Below, in pieces: positions 53,753-62,272 of a DNA stretch of 64,000 nt (positions are counted from its first letter, which is position 1; each line of letters begins with the position of its first letter). The notes beneath the pieces are model-generated. The model was not told the DNA's origin. It made no database searches and worked only from the letters and a program-made list of their open reading frames with translations. Made by a program: the position numbers and the translations under genes. This DNA comes from G965267335 sp965267335 (lineage in GTDB: Bacteria; Bacteroidota; Bacteroidia; Cytophagales; JAAEPT01): positions 2,852,001 to 2,916,000 of the forward strand of contig OZ253953.1 of the NCBI GenBank assembly GCA_965267335.1, written 5' to 3'.

Positions 53753-55036
53753 ATGAAGGTAACCCGGAGGTTTCGCAAGATCATACTAATATCATCTTTC
53801 CTGCACTCCATATGGTTAATCATCTTCACATTTATTATCCTTAATAGCTCAATTAACCATTGGGATGATGAAGAAATTGCCTGGCTCTATCACCACCTCA
53901 AAAAAGAAGTAATTGGCTTAGATAAAAAGCCTCCGCAACAGGGCTTCTATTTTTTTGATGTAAGTGAATCAAATCAACTTATTGACGTATATGAAGATGG
54001 CTTTCTGATCGGTAATCATGATATAACTGACAGGAAGAAGCTAGCAGAACTTTTCGAGCTATTCAACAAATACCCCGTTCACAAATACATGCTGTGTGAC
54101 ATCCAGTTCTATGAGAAATCCCCGGATGACAGCATTCTGAAAGTAGCAATAGAAAAAACACCTAGACTCTTAGTGTCCAGCCATATTGATAGCACAGGGG
54201 GACTAAAGAAGCCTCTTTTCAATGTAGACTATAGCTGCAGTGATTACGAAAACGATGGTAACTTTTTCAAATACCGATTCATCCACAACGATAGCATAAA
54301 AACCACTCCGCTTAGGTTGTATGAGCTTATACATAAGAAAGAAGCTACCAGCCATGGAAGTTACATTGAAATCGATGGTAATTATATGTTTAACAATTTC
54401 ATTTTAGATCACCGGATACGTCCGTATCATTATGACCATCACAAAGAATCTAAACAGCTGGATGACAAGCTCGAGCAAACCTATAAAATAGGTCAAACCC
54501 ATCTTAACCAGTTCCTGGAAGAAATGGGAATACTAATTCAGGTGGCAGGTCCTGATGAATTCATTAAGCTCATGAAGGACAAAATCATTGTACTTGGAGA
54601 TTTCAGTGATCGTGATTTACACGATACTATTTCCGGTGAAATTGCCGGCCCTGCTATACTCATGAACGCATACTTATCATTGCTGTACGGAGACGCAAAA
54701 ATTACGTGGCGTTTTTTGCTCTACCTTTTCATTTGCTACTTCGGAATCTCATATATCATCTTTCACCCTGCAGACATTTTTGAGGTAGGAATTAAAAAGC
54801 TATTCCCCAGGTCAGAAATCTTGCAAAGTATTCTGTCATTCCTGACCTATTTCTTTCTTATCCTGTTGATATCATTTGTGGGCTATTTGATTTTTGATTT
54901 TCAAATAAGCGTAATCTGGATCATTGTATATGTAAAGTTTGCTGATTGGTTAGTACATATGTTGATTTATAAGAAAATCCTCGATCCAGAAAAGGTGGCT
55001 TTTAAGAAATTCCTAACCGGAGAAGAAATTACGTAG
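53753..55036 (+). CDS. CHASE2-like membrane sensor lacking a recognised output domain
   Basis: The 427-residue protein has an N-terminal membrane helix (about 15-30), a large extracytoplasmic domain (about 31-310) whose end (KDKIIVLGDFSDRDLHDTISGEIAGPAILMNAYLSLLYGD) follows the CHASE2 pattern, then helices at about 315-335, 357-380 and 381-400. It lacks a cyclase, kinase or GGDEF domain, which usually follow CHASE2. It is coupled to the FecR-like gene upstream. Sensory function is inferred from the CHASE2 pattern; the signal is unknown. Confidence 0.65.
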   Translation: MKVTRRFRKIILISSFLHSIWLIIFTFIILNSSINHWDDEEIAWLYHHLKKEVIGLDKKPPQQGFYFFDVSESNQLIDVYEDGFLIGNHDITDRKKLAELFELFNKYPVHKYMLCDIQFYEKSPDDSILKVAIEKTPRLLVSSHIDSTGGLKKPLFNVDYSCSDYENDGNFFKYRFIHNDSIKTTPLRLYELIHKKEATSHGSYIEIDGNYMFNNFILDHRIRPYHYDHHKESKQLDDKLEQTYKIGQTHLNQFLEEMGILIQVAGPDEFIKLMKDKIIVLGDFSDRDLHDTISGEIAGPAILMNAYLSLLYGDAKITWRFLLYLFICYFGISYIIFHPADIFEVGIKKLFPRSEILQSILSFLTYFFLILLISFVGYLIFDFQISVIWIIVYVKFADWLVHMLIYKKILDPEKVAFKKFLTGEEIT

Positions 55037-55077
55037 TAAATAAAAAGTCCAGTAGCCTTATCATGCCACCGGACTTC
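55037..55077 (-). terminator. intrinsic terminator of dapD
   Basis: On the minus strand, AAGTCC and GGACTT arms plus partial inner pairing (GTGGC with GCTAC, two mismatches) are followed by TTTTTATTTAC. It lies 22 bp past the dapD stop and between converging genes. Confidence 0.7.
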
Positions 55078-55098
55078 AAATATCTATTAGTTCTTAAC

Positions 55099-55935
55099 CT
55101 AAACAGCTACATCGTTATCACGAAGCGCATCGTTTAGTGACGTTTTCTTATCTGTACTTTCTTTTCTCTTGCCGATAATCAAGGCAGCAGGAACCTGATA
55201 GTCACCCGCAGGGAATGATTTCGTAATTGTACCCGGAATAACTACAGATCGAGCCGGAACATACCCTTTATACTCAACTGGCTCATCACCTGTCACATCA
55301 ATTATCTTAGAGCTGCCCGTCAGAGTAACACCTGCACCGAGTACAGCCTCCTTTCCTACTCTCACTCCTTCTACAACAATACACCTTGAACCGATGAATG
55401 CACCGTCTTCAATAATTACAGGAGCAGCCTGAACAGGCTCAAGAACACCTCCGATTCCTACTCCTCCACTCAGGTGAACATCTTTTCCTACCTGTGCGCA
55501 CGAACCCACAGTTGCCCATGTATCAACCATAGTACCAGCATCCACATAAGCCCCGATATTAACATAAGAAGGCATCATGATCACACCAGGGCTAAGATAT
55601 GCACCATATCGAGCTATAGCGTGAGGTACCACCCTTACTCCAAGTTCAGCATAATTCTTTTTCAAAGGAATCTTGTCATGGAACTCCATCGGACCTGCTT
55701 CAATAGTTTCCATCTTCGTGATTGGGAAGTAAAGAATTACGGCTTTCTTTACCCATTCATTCACCTGCCATTTTTGGCTACCGTCTTCGTTTTCGCCAAT
55801 GGGTTCGGCCACTCTAATGTTTCCTTTATCCAAATCTTCGATTACTGACTTGATAGCTTCATGAGATTCTGGTCTCTCAAGTAAACTTCTGTCTTCCCAA
55901 ATTGCTTCAATAGTTTCTTTCAACGTTGTTACCAT
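55099..55935 (-). CDS. dapD: 2,3,4,5-tetrahydropyridine-2,6-dicarboxylate N-succinyltransferase DapD
   Basis: DapD succinylates tetrahydrodipicolinate in the lysine/diaminopimelate pathway. The 278-residue protein has a helical N-terminal domain and a left-handed beta-helix with hexapeptide repeats (about 115-225; VVPHAIARYGAYLSPGVIMMPSYVNIGAYVDAGTMVDTWATVGSCAQVGKDVHLSGGVGIGGVLEP pattern) and a C-terminal extension ending LRDNDVAV. All core motifs are present. A monocistronic gene with its own terminator. Confidence 0.95.
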   Translation of the reverse strand: MVTTLKETIEAIWEDRSLLERPESHEAIKSVIEDLDKGNIRVAEPIGENEDGSQKWQVNEWVKKAVILYFPITKMETIEAGPMEFHDKIPLKKNYAELGVRVVPHAIARYGAYLSPGVIMMPSYVNIGAYVDAGTMVDTWATVGSCAQVGKDVHLSGGVGIGGVLEPVQAAPVIIEDGAFIGSRCIVVEGVRVGKEAVLGAGVTLTGSSKIIDVTGDEPVEYKGYVPARSVVIPGTITKSFPAGDYQVPAALIIGKRKESTDKKTSLNDALRDNDVAV

Positions 55936-56001
55936 GATTTTTATTTCTATGCTAGGATTATTCTGTTACTTCAATCTATGAATTTTCTTTAATCCTTTGA
56001 A
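55936..56001. other. dapD upstream region
   Basis: AT-rich spacer between the dapD start and the remains of an older gene. No TAnnTTTG box was found on the minus strand within it. Confidence 0.4.
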
Positions 56002-56258
56002 CTAATTCGTATTCTGTATCAATGTGGGTTCTTCATTATAACCACTCACTATAACACCCTTTATTTCTTCTCCAAGGGCCTCAACTACTTAATGAATTCC
56101 AAAATTAGACTTTTTGTCCTTTCGCTCCTATCCCACAAGTCAAGAATTTCATTTTTATCGATAGAGTCAAAAATTATCTTCTTGAATGTAGGTCATGCTT
56201 TTTCACGTCCATTGCTGAACTGTGGACGAAATCATAAGAACGCATCATATTCCTTTAG
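56002..56258 (-). pseudogene. decayed 3' end of an unidentified gene
   Basis: Read on the minus strand, one frame gives LKEYDAFL, stop, FRPQFSNGREKA, stop, then PTFKKIIFDSIDKNEILD and RSERTKSLILEFIK before a stop. Adding one base at that point (about 56085) moves to the frame VVEALGEEIKGVIVSGY, ending NTN-stop at 56002. The composition looks coding on both sides. Two TGA codons and one single-base deletion are what a decayed gene would show. The 5' end could not be found because of further decay. Product unknown. Confidence 0.45.
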
Positions 56259-56492
56259 CAATATTATTCATCGAAGCTACTACAACTCTTCTGATTCGGC
56301 TCACAGCGTTAAAACCAATCCTTGATCGCTTAGTTAGAATTATATAAGTCGCATTTGAATGTTCACGAACCTATTGCCAACACTTTAAGTCCTTGAACTT
56401 TTCTATCTTAGCTATATTGAAAGTTTGTGTCAAAAATATAGTACATCAACAGAGATCCTGGAGTATAGAGAGACAAGCAAAACCGGAATAAC
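56259..56492. other. AT-rich spacer upstream of the glycosyltransferase
   Basis: I see no coding frame, no clear promoter box and no ribosome-binding feature in it. It may include the decayed 5' end of the pseudogene. Confidence 0.4.
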
Positions 56493-57617
56493 ATAAAGAA
56501 AAAAAACACCATAGTAATCGCTTCCGTTCTCAAACCAGCTGATGACGTCAGACAAGCCAGAAAAATTGGAGCATCTATAGCGCAGATCTCAAAGTTGGAA
56601 GTAATAAGTGTAGGCCAAAAACCAAGTTCAGAAATCAAGAACATCAAATTGGCCGGGCTATTTGATTTTAAAAGACTTAGCCTAAAACGGATCTTCGTCA
56701 ATTTCAGGTATTTCAGATTTCTAATCCGGACAAGACCTAAAGTCAATATCATTTGCACTCACGAACTCATTAGCTCCTCTGTCTGGTATAAAATAATATT
56801 TGGTGGTGCACTGATCTATGATGTACAGGAAAACTATTATCGCAATCTTAACCATCAGTCTAACTTCCCTCCTATTGTGCGTAATCTAATAGCCATATGG
56901 GTTCGGTTAAAAGAAGTTCTCAGCAGGCCATTTGTTGATCATTATCTCCTTGCTGAGCAGATTTATGAGGAACAACTGGGTTTCACAAAGAACAAATCCA
57001 CAGTCATTGCGAACAAGTTTCTCTCCACATCATCGAATCAGAACATCAAAGCCCCGGAGGATGGCAAAATCAGATTTCTTTATTCAGGTACCATTTCAAA
57101 GGACTATGGAATATTTGAAGCCATCGATCTCGCCAAAGCACTTCATGAAATCGATCCACGTATCTATTTGACTATTGCCGGGTACTCGGCCAACTACAAA
57201 ACCCTAGAAAAAACTATGGATATGATCGCAGATACTGATTTCATTCATTTAATCGGTGGAGCCGAACCTGTTGACTACACCATCATACAGGAGCAAATGA
57301 TACTATCAGACTTTGCACTGCTACCTTACCGGACAAATCTATCATTCCAAGGTAAAACACCAACCAAATTGTATGAATACATACATCACAAGTTGCCAGT
57401 TGTAACGACCTCCCTGGAGTGGAGGGAATTCATAGAACAATACGATTGCGGTATCATTTATCATATTAATCAGGACTCCCCTGCTCAACTTCTTAAAACT
57501 CTTTTAAATAACCACTTCTTTAAAACCCAATCTCCTGACCTTAGCTGGGCCTCTGAAGAGCGAAAACTTAAGGATGTATTCGGCTCACACAAGAAATTAT
57601 CCTTAGTTCTAAAATAA
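56493..57617 (+). CDS. glycosyltransferase (GT4-like) with no canonical start codon
   Basis: The frame extends 34 codons upstream of the first canonical start (TTG at 56595). The upstream part reads, from an ATA at 56493 taken as start, MKKKNTIVIASVLKPADD then QARKIGASIAQISK, which is the N-terminal Rossmann strand and helix expected of GT4-type enzymes. The rest has the GT-B pattern, with KIRFLYSGTISKDYGIFEAIDLAKAL (about 180-205), LTIAGY and PTKLYEYIHHKLPVVTT near the UDP-sugar site. No ATG, GTG or TTG lies between the upstream stop (56466) and 56595. It is either started at ATA, started at a truncated TTG, or damaged. Substrate unknown. Confidence 0.7.
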   Translation: MKKKNTIVIASVLKPADDVRQARKIGASIAQISKLEVISVGQKPSSEIKNIKLAGLFDFKRLSLKRIFVNFRYFRFLIRTRPKVNIICTHELISSSVWYKIIFGGALIYDVQENYYRNLNHQSNFPPIVRNLIAIWVRLKEVLSRPFVDHYLLAEQIYEEQLGFTKNKSTVIANKFLSTSSNQNIKAPEDGKIRFLYSGTISKDYGIFEAIDLAKALHEIDPRIYLTIAGYSANYKTLEKTMDMIADTDFIHLIGGAEPVDYTIIQEQMILSDFALLPYRTNLSFQGKTPTKLYEYIHHKLPVVTTSLEWREFIEQYDCGIIYHINQDSPAQLLKTLLNNHFFKTQSPDLSWASEERKLKDVFGSHKKLSLVLK

Positions 57618-57638
57618 TTTTTAGACTTATCTAAAAAT
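57617..57638. promoter_or_regulatory. 22-bp palindrome, candidate operator of the DtxR-family regulator
   Basis: ATTTTTAGA-ctta-TCTAAAAAT is a perfect 9+9 palindrome 34 bases before the regulator start. Its form (TTTAGnC...GnCTAAA-like half-sites with AT flanks) resembles boxes of MntR/IdeR-type regulators. It covers the region expected for the promoter, so binding would repress the whole uptake operon. Confidence 0.6.
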
Positions 57639-57671
57639 ATATTTAAATTTACCCTAATTGATTCAGAAGTT

Positions 57672-58331
57672 ATGCTCAGTCAGACAGAAGAAAATTACCT
57701 TAAAGCCATTTACCATCTTTCCGAACACGGACGCAAAGAGGTATCCACGAATAGCATTGCAGATGCTTTGGACACCAAGCCAGCATCCGTTACGGATATG
57801 CTCAAGAAGCTTGCGGAAAAAGAACTAATAAACTATCGCAAATACAAAGGGGTTACCTTATCTAAAGCGGGTTCTAAAGATGCCCTTAAAATAATACGAA
57901 AGCACAGACTCTGGGAGGTTTTTCTGGTAGAGAAGCTAAATTTCAATTGGGATGAAGTACATGACATTGCAGAACAGCTGGAGCATATAAAATCTCCCAT
58001 CCTCATTAAAAGACTGGACAAGTTCTTGGGATCCCCGAAGGTAGACCCTCATGGAGATCCTATCCCTAACGAGGATGGTGAGTTCAATAATCCGGACCAC
58101 CAACTCCTTTCAGAAGCAAAAGACAACCAATCCGGCACCATAGTCGGTGTAAAAGATTCTTCTGCGATGTTTCTAAAACACCTGGACAAAATTGGCATTT
58201 ACCTCGGAGCGCAAATTAAGGTACTTACCAAAGAAGAATATGATCAATCAATAGAAGTTGAAATAGATGAAAATAAGACAGCCGTTCTTTCCCGGGACGT
58301 CTCACAAAACATTTATATGTCTGCGCAATGA
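57672..58331 (+). CDS. DtxR/MntR-family metal-dependent transcriptional regulator
   Basis: The 219-residue repressor has an N-terminal winged helix-turn-helix (about 1-65; SIADALDTKPASVTDMLKKLAEKELINY), a metal-binding dimerisation domain (about 66-130; KHRLWEVFLVEKLNF, VHDIAEQLEHI) and a C-terminal FeoA/SH3-like domain (about 145-219). The metal site has Glu101, Glu104 and His105, with Glu in place of the iron-type Cys, as in manganese-responsive MntR. The residue corresponding to the MntR Asp8/DtxR Met10 seems to be Asn7. It heads the metal uptake operon, overlaps the next gene by ATGA and has a palindrome upstream. Confidence 0.88.
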   Translation: MLSQTEENYLKAIYHLSEHGRKEVSTNSIADALDTKPASVTDMLKKLAEKELINYRKYKGVTLSKAGSKDALKIIRKHRLWEVFLVEKLNFNWDEVHDIAEQLEHIKSPILIKRLDKFLGSPKVDPHGDPIPNEDGEFNNPDHQLLSEAKDNQSGTIVGVKDSSAMFLKHLDKIGIYLGAQIKVLTKEEYDQSIEVEIDENKTAVLSRDVSQNIYMSAQ

Positions 58332-59242
58332 AGAGAGTGTTTTTCATAGCAATACTACTGATAACGGGGCAATTAGTATCCTGTAGCGGAACAATTGAGG
58401 TAGAAAAATCAAATACAATTGTCTGTACAACCGGTATGATTGGAGATGCTATCAAAAACATAGTGGGAAACAAAATGAATGTTCACGTTCTCATGGGACC
58501 CGGTGTTGATCCCCACCTTTACAAGGTAGTCCCTACTGATGTCCAGGAACTTAGTCGTGCCGAAATAGTTTGTTATAACGGACTGCACCTGGAAGGTAAA
58601 ATGACAGATATTTTGAAGAATTTGAATAAATATCACGATATACCAACACTGGCATTTTCAGATGGTCTATCAGAACAAGACTTAAAAGCCGGAGAGGGAG
58701 GAGCTCATGATCCACACATTTGGTTTGACGTATCAATTTGGTCTAAAACCGTTTCTTATGCCGGACAACAAATAGCTAAACTGTACCCAGAATATGGTCA
58801 AGATTTCATTCAAAGAACGGAACGATATGTCAGTCAGCTTGACAGTTTACACCAATGGGTAACAAGACAAATTGCAAGTATCCCGAAAAACAGTCGGGTA
58901 CTGATTACTGCCCATGATGCATTCGGCTATTTTGGCAACGCCTATGAAATTGAAGTTCGCGGGCTACAAGGCATCAGTACTGTATCTCAAGCTGGGATAA
59001 AGGATCGAAAAGACTTGGTGGATATGATTATTAAACGAAATATCAAGGCCATATTCGTAGAAACATCTATCTCGGATAAACAATTGAACGCAATAGTTGA
59101 AGACTGTAAAAAACAAGGGCACTCGATTCAAATTGGTGGCAACCTATATTCGGATGCTATGGGAATAGAAGGTAGTTCAGGTGATACTTACATAGGTATG
59201 ATCAAAGCTAATGTGACCACTATTGTAAATGCTTTAAAGTAA
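58328..59242 (+). CDS. metal ABC transporter substrate-binding lipoprotein (MntA/TroA type)
   Basis: The 304-residue binding protein has a lipoprotein signal peptide (lipobox LVSC) and the cluster A-1 fold. Probable metal ligands are the His of VDPHLYK (about residue 61), HDPHIWFD (about 132-139), a third in TAHDAFGYFGN and the late Asp in YSDAMG. There is no His-rich loop of the kind found in many zinc-binding ZnuA proteins, which fits manganese or iron. It overlaps the regulator gene and is followed 5 bp later by the ATPase. Confidence 0.9.
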   Translation: MKRVFFIAILLITGQLVSCSGTIEVEKSNTIVCTTGMIGDAIKNIVGNKMNVHVLMGPGVDPHLYKVVPTDVQELSRAEIVCYNGLHLEGKMTDILKNLNKYHDIPTLAFSDGLSEQDLKAGEGGAHDPHIWFDVSIWSKTVSYAGQQIAKLYPEYGQDFIQRTERYVSQLDSLHQWVTRQIASIPKNSRVLITAHDAFGYFGNAYEIEVRGLQGISTVSQAGIKDRKDLVDMIIKRNIKAIFVETSISDKQLNAIVEDCKKQGHSIQIGGNLYSDAMGIEGSSGDTYIGMIKANVTTIVNALK

Positions 59243-59247
59243 CCAAA

Positions 59248-60039
59248 ATGATTACTCAAGTAGATAACCCGGTACTAGAAATACATGACTTAACGGTCAG
59301 CTACGGACGCAAACCTGTCCTGTGGGACATTGACTTATCCATTCCTAAAGGCTCCCTGGTAGGAATCATAGGTCCGAATGGAGCTGGAAAGTCTACACTA
59401 ATAAAGTCGGTCATGGACCTTGTGCCGTTGAGCAGTGGATATATTAAGATATTCGACCAACCATTAAATAAAGTAAGACAACAAGTCAGTTATGTTCCTC
59501 AACGAGGCAGTGTGGAATGGGATTTCCCGGCATCAGTTCTGGACGTTGTACTGATGGGCAGGTATGGTAAACTTGGCTTATTCAAACGGCCTAAGCGCGC
59601 GGATAAGGCTATAGCGATGGATTGCCTGAAAGACGTGGGAATGCAGGAATTTGCCAAACGCCAAATTTCGCAACTATCAGGAGGGCAGCAACAGAGAGTT
59701 TTTCTGGCCAGGGCTCTGGCACAAGAGGCAGGCATATATTTTATGGACGAACCTTTTGCTGGTGTGGATGCCGCAACAGAAAAAGCGATTATGCTACTAC
59801 TGCAAAAAATGAGAGACCAGGGAAAAACGGTCATCGTTGTGCATCATGACTTACAGTCCGCTGCTGAATATTTTGACTGGGCGATTTTGATTAATATGCA
59901 TTTGGTTGCATCAGGGCCCATGAATAAGGTCTTTACACCAAAATTACTTCAGGAAACCTATGGAGGTAAACTTACACTACTTTCTCAAATAGGTAATGTT
60001 CTTGAACAAAGGGATCTTCCTTCACGACAAGATCAATAA
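59248..60039 (+). CDS. metal ABC transporter ATP-binding protein
   Basis: The 263-residue ATPase has Walker A GPNGAGKST (residues 42-50), Q-loop VPQRGSVEW (about 83-91), signature LSGGQQQR (143-150), Walker B YFMDEP (164-169) and the H-loop VVHHDL. It powers the metal uptake by the two downstream permeases. The last base of its stop overlaps the start of the next gene (AATG form). Confidence 0.95.
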   Translation: MITQVDNPVLEIHDLTVSYGRKPVLWDIDLSIPKGSLVGIIGPNGAGKSTLIKSVMDLVPLSSGYIKIFDQPLNKVRQQVSYVPQRGSVEWDFPASVLDVVLMGRYGKLGLFKRPKRADKAIAMDCLKDVGMQEFAKRQISQLSGGQQQRVFLARALAQEAGIYFMDEPFAGVDAATEKAIMLLLQKMRDQGKTVIVVHHDLQSAAEYFDWAILINMHLVASGPMNKVFTPKLLQETYGGKLTLLSQIGNVLEQRDLPSRQDQ

Positions 60040-61358
60040 TGCAACTGTTTTGGGAGTTCATATCGTTTCAAGATCCGACTGTGCGAAGTATCGTCATAGG
60101 AGCTATTCTATTGGCAATTAGTTCGGCCATGGTCGGTTGTTTCACCTTTCTACGAAAACGTGCTTTAGTGGGTGACGCTGTAGCACATTCAGTACTCCCA
60201 GGTATTTGTGTCGCCTTCATTCTCCACGGTACAAAGAACCCGTTTGTTTTACTTATTGGTGCATTTGTTGCAGGTTGGCTGAGTTTGGTGATAATTGACT
60301 TTATAACCGCTCGTTCACGAATCAAAGAAGATACTGCCATAGGTTTAGTTTTATCAGTATTCTTTGCCATCGGAATTCTTTTACTTACAGGAATTCAAAA
60401 TGCCAAAACAACTTATGACCCAGACAATGAATTTATAGCCAACAAAAGTGGGCTGACCAACTTTTTATTCGGTAATGCCGCATCAATCTCAGAAATGGAT
60501 GTTATGGTATTTGGGGGAGTCGCCCTATTGCTCATTGTACTCATACTCTTGTTTTACAAAGAGTTTAAAGTATTGTCGTTTGATGAAGTGTACACAAAGA
60601 GTATTGGGTTTCCGGTGAAGACCTTGCAGTTAGTTCTTACCACCTTGACGGTTTTCGCTGTAGTTATTGGAATTCAATCAGTAGGTGTGGTGTTAATGTC
60701 AGCCATGCTCATAACCCCTGCAGCAGCAGCCCGATTCTGGACAGACCGGCTTGGTATGATGTTATTGATCGCTACCTTGGTAGGAGTATTCTCTAGCCTT
60801 ACGGGGTCATACATTTCTTATGTCTCCTCAAGTCCAACGGGCCCATGGATTGTGGTAGTGTTGTCAGTAACTGCAGCTATCTCTTTCTTCATTTCACCCG
60901 GAAAAGGAATAATCAGTAGAATGATCGCCCAAAACAGATTTAAGAATAAGGTCATTGAAGAAAACATCCTTAAGGCCCTATTCCAGTTAGGTGAAGTGGA
61001 AAACAACTTTTATGCCGAGCGAAGCATTAAAGAGCTTAAGGAAAAAAGAGACATGAACCCTGAACACCTGAATACAGGTCTACGCAGATTGCGAGCTCAC
61101 CGCTTCATAAAGAAAGTCGGGGCGGGAAATATAAAATTGACACTGGCTGGCTATCACAAAGGACAGCGTGTCACTAAACTACATCGATTATGGGAGCTTT
61201 ACCTTACCCGCTACTTAAATATCGCTCCCGACCATGTTCATGAGGATGCTGAAAGCATTGAACACATTATTACTCCGGAAATTGAAGCTCAACTTGAAAA
61301 AATGCTCGGATACCCGGAACTAGATCCTCATCAAACGAAAATTCCATACAGAGAATGA
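60039..61358 (+). CDS. metal ABC permease fused to a DtxR-like domain
   Basis: The 439-residue protein has an ABC-3 family permease (1-295; GDAVAHSVLPGICVAF, LMSAMLITPAAAARFW, SGLTNFLFGNA) with about nine membrane helices. A cytoplasmic C-terminus (about 300-439) built like DtxR/MntR repressors follows, with a winged-helix part and a metal-binding part (LHRLWELYLTRYLNIAPDHVHEDAESIEH), ending LDPHQTKIPY. The Glu-Ser-Ile-Glu-His segment equals the metal site of the separate regulator at 57672. The fusion could sense metal directly at the transporter. The next gene starts within 4 bases of the stop (ATGA). Confidence 0.88.
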   Translation: MQLFWEFISFQDPTVRSIVIGAILLAISSAMVGCFTFLRKRALVGDAVAHSVLPGICVAFILHGTKNPFVLLIGAFVAGWLSLVIIDFITARSRIKEDTAIGLVLSVFFAIGILLLTGIQNAKTTYDPDNEFIANKSGLTNFLFGNAASISEMDVMVFGGVALLLIVLILLFYKEFKVLSFDEVYTKSIGFPVKTLQLVLTTLTVFAVVIGIQSVGVVLMSAMLITPAAAARFWTDRLGMMLLIATLVGVFSSLTGSYISYVSSSPTGPWIVVVLSVTAAISFFISPGKGIISRMIAQNRFKNKVIEENILKALFQLGEVENNFYAERSIKELKEKRDMNPEHLNTGLRRLRAHRFIKKVGAGNIKLTLAGYHKGQRVTKLHRLWELYLTRYLNIAPDHVHEDAESIEHIITPEIEAQLEKMLGYPELDPHQTKIPYRE

Positions 61359-62233
61359 ACCTGGCATTGTGGACCATATTGACCGGCTGTTTGGTGGCAA
61401 TTCCATGTGCCCTACTAGGAACATATTTGGTGTTACGAAAAACGGTAATGATTGGTGATGCTATTTCACATGCAGTCCTTCCCGGAATTGTGATCGCCTA
61501 TCTGATTACAGGTTCTTATGACTCCACCACTATGCTGATCGGAGCCTCAGTAATGGGGTTTGTCACTACCTTTCTGGTTGAGTTTTTTAATAAAAAGGGA
61601 AACCTACAAGCCGATGCATCCATTGGCGTGACATTTACAGGTTTGTTTGCCTTGGGTGTCATACTTGTATCGGTAAATGCCGGAGGTGTAGACCTTGATC
61701 AGGACTGTGTGCTTTATGGAGAAATATTAACTACCGCACTTGGAGATCACTATGCAGGTATCCCCACCCCTATATGGTTTCTGGGGGCAGTAACATTGCT
61801 TGTCATAGCATTTATAGTCCTCGGTTACAAAGAGCTTATGATCACCACGTTCGATCCAGCTCATGCTGCGGCCCTAGGCTTTGCCGTAGTGTTCTGGCAT
61901 TATTCATTGATGGGTGTGGTATCATTTGTAACTGTGGCTTCTTTTGAAAGTGTAGGAGCCATACTTGTAGTGGCTTTTTTGGTCGCCCCGGCCGCTACAG
62001 CTTATCTGCTTACCGATAATCTCAGAAAAATGCTGCTACTTGCAGTCACCATCGGCATCCTATCCAGCATTAGCGGATATTATGTGGGAATGTGGCTTAA
62101 TTCCTCAATTTCAGCAGCCATGGCAACCATGTCAGGTGTATTTTTTACAATGGCATTATTATTGTCTCCCAAAAGTGGAATATTGTTCAATAAACCCAAA
62201 AAGACAACCAGAAGACAGATAATTGAAACTTAA
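61355..62233 (+). CDS. metal ABC transporter permease
   Basis: The 292-residue ABC-3 family permease has GDAISHAVLPGIVIAYLITG (about 34-53) and SVGAILVVAFLVAPAATAYLLTD (about 193-215), matching the first permease but without the repressor-like tail. The two permeases presumably form the membrane channel as a heterodimer. The C-terminus is basic (KPKKTTRRQIIET). It ends the metal uptake operon. Confidence 0.93.
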   Translation: MNLALWTILTGCLVAIPCALLGTYLVLRKTVMIGDAISHAVLPGIVIAYLITGSYDSTTMLIGASVMGFVTTFLVEFFNKKGNLQADASIGVTFTGLFALGVILVSVNAGGVDLDQDCVLYGEILTTALGDHYAGIPTPIWFLGAVTLLVIAFIVLGYKELMITTFDPAHAAALGFAVVFWHYSLMGVVSFVTVASFESVGAILVVAFLVAPAATAYLLTDNLRKMLLLAVTIGILSSISGYYVGMWLNSSISAAMATMSGVFFTMALLLSPKSGILFNKPKKTTRRQIIET

Positions 62234-62272
62234 ATGTCCAACTTTGGGTTTTAGAATAGAGAAAATTCAATC

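Noticed and set aside
56092..56325. Plus-strand 77-codon frame before the glycosyltransferase
   Set aside because: The minus strand of the same stretch shows the remains of a coding frame, so this is likely its shadow.
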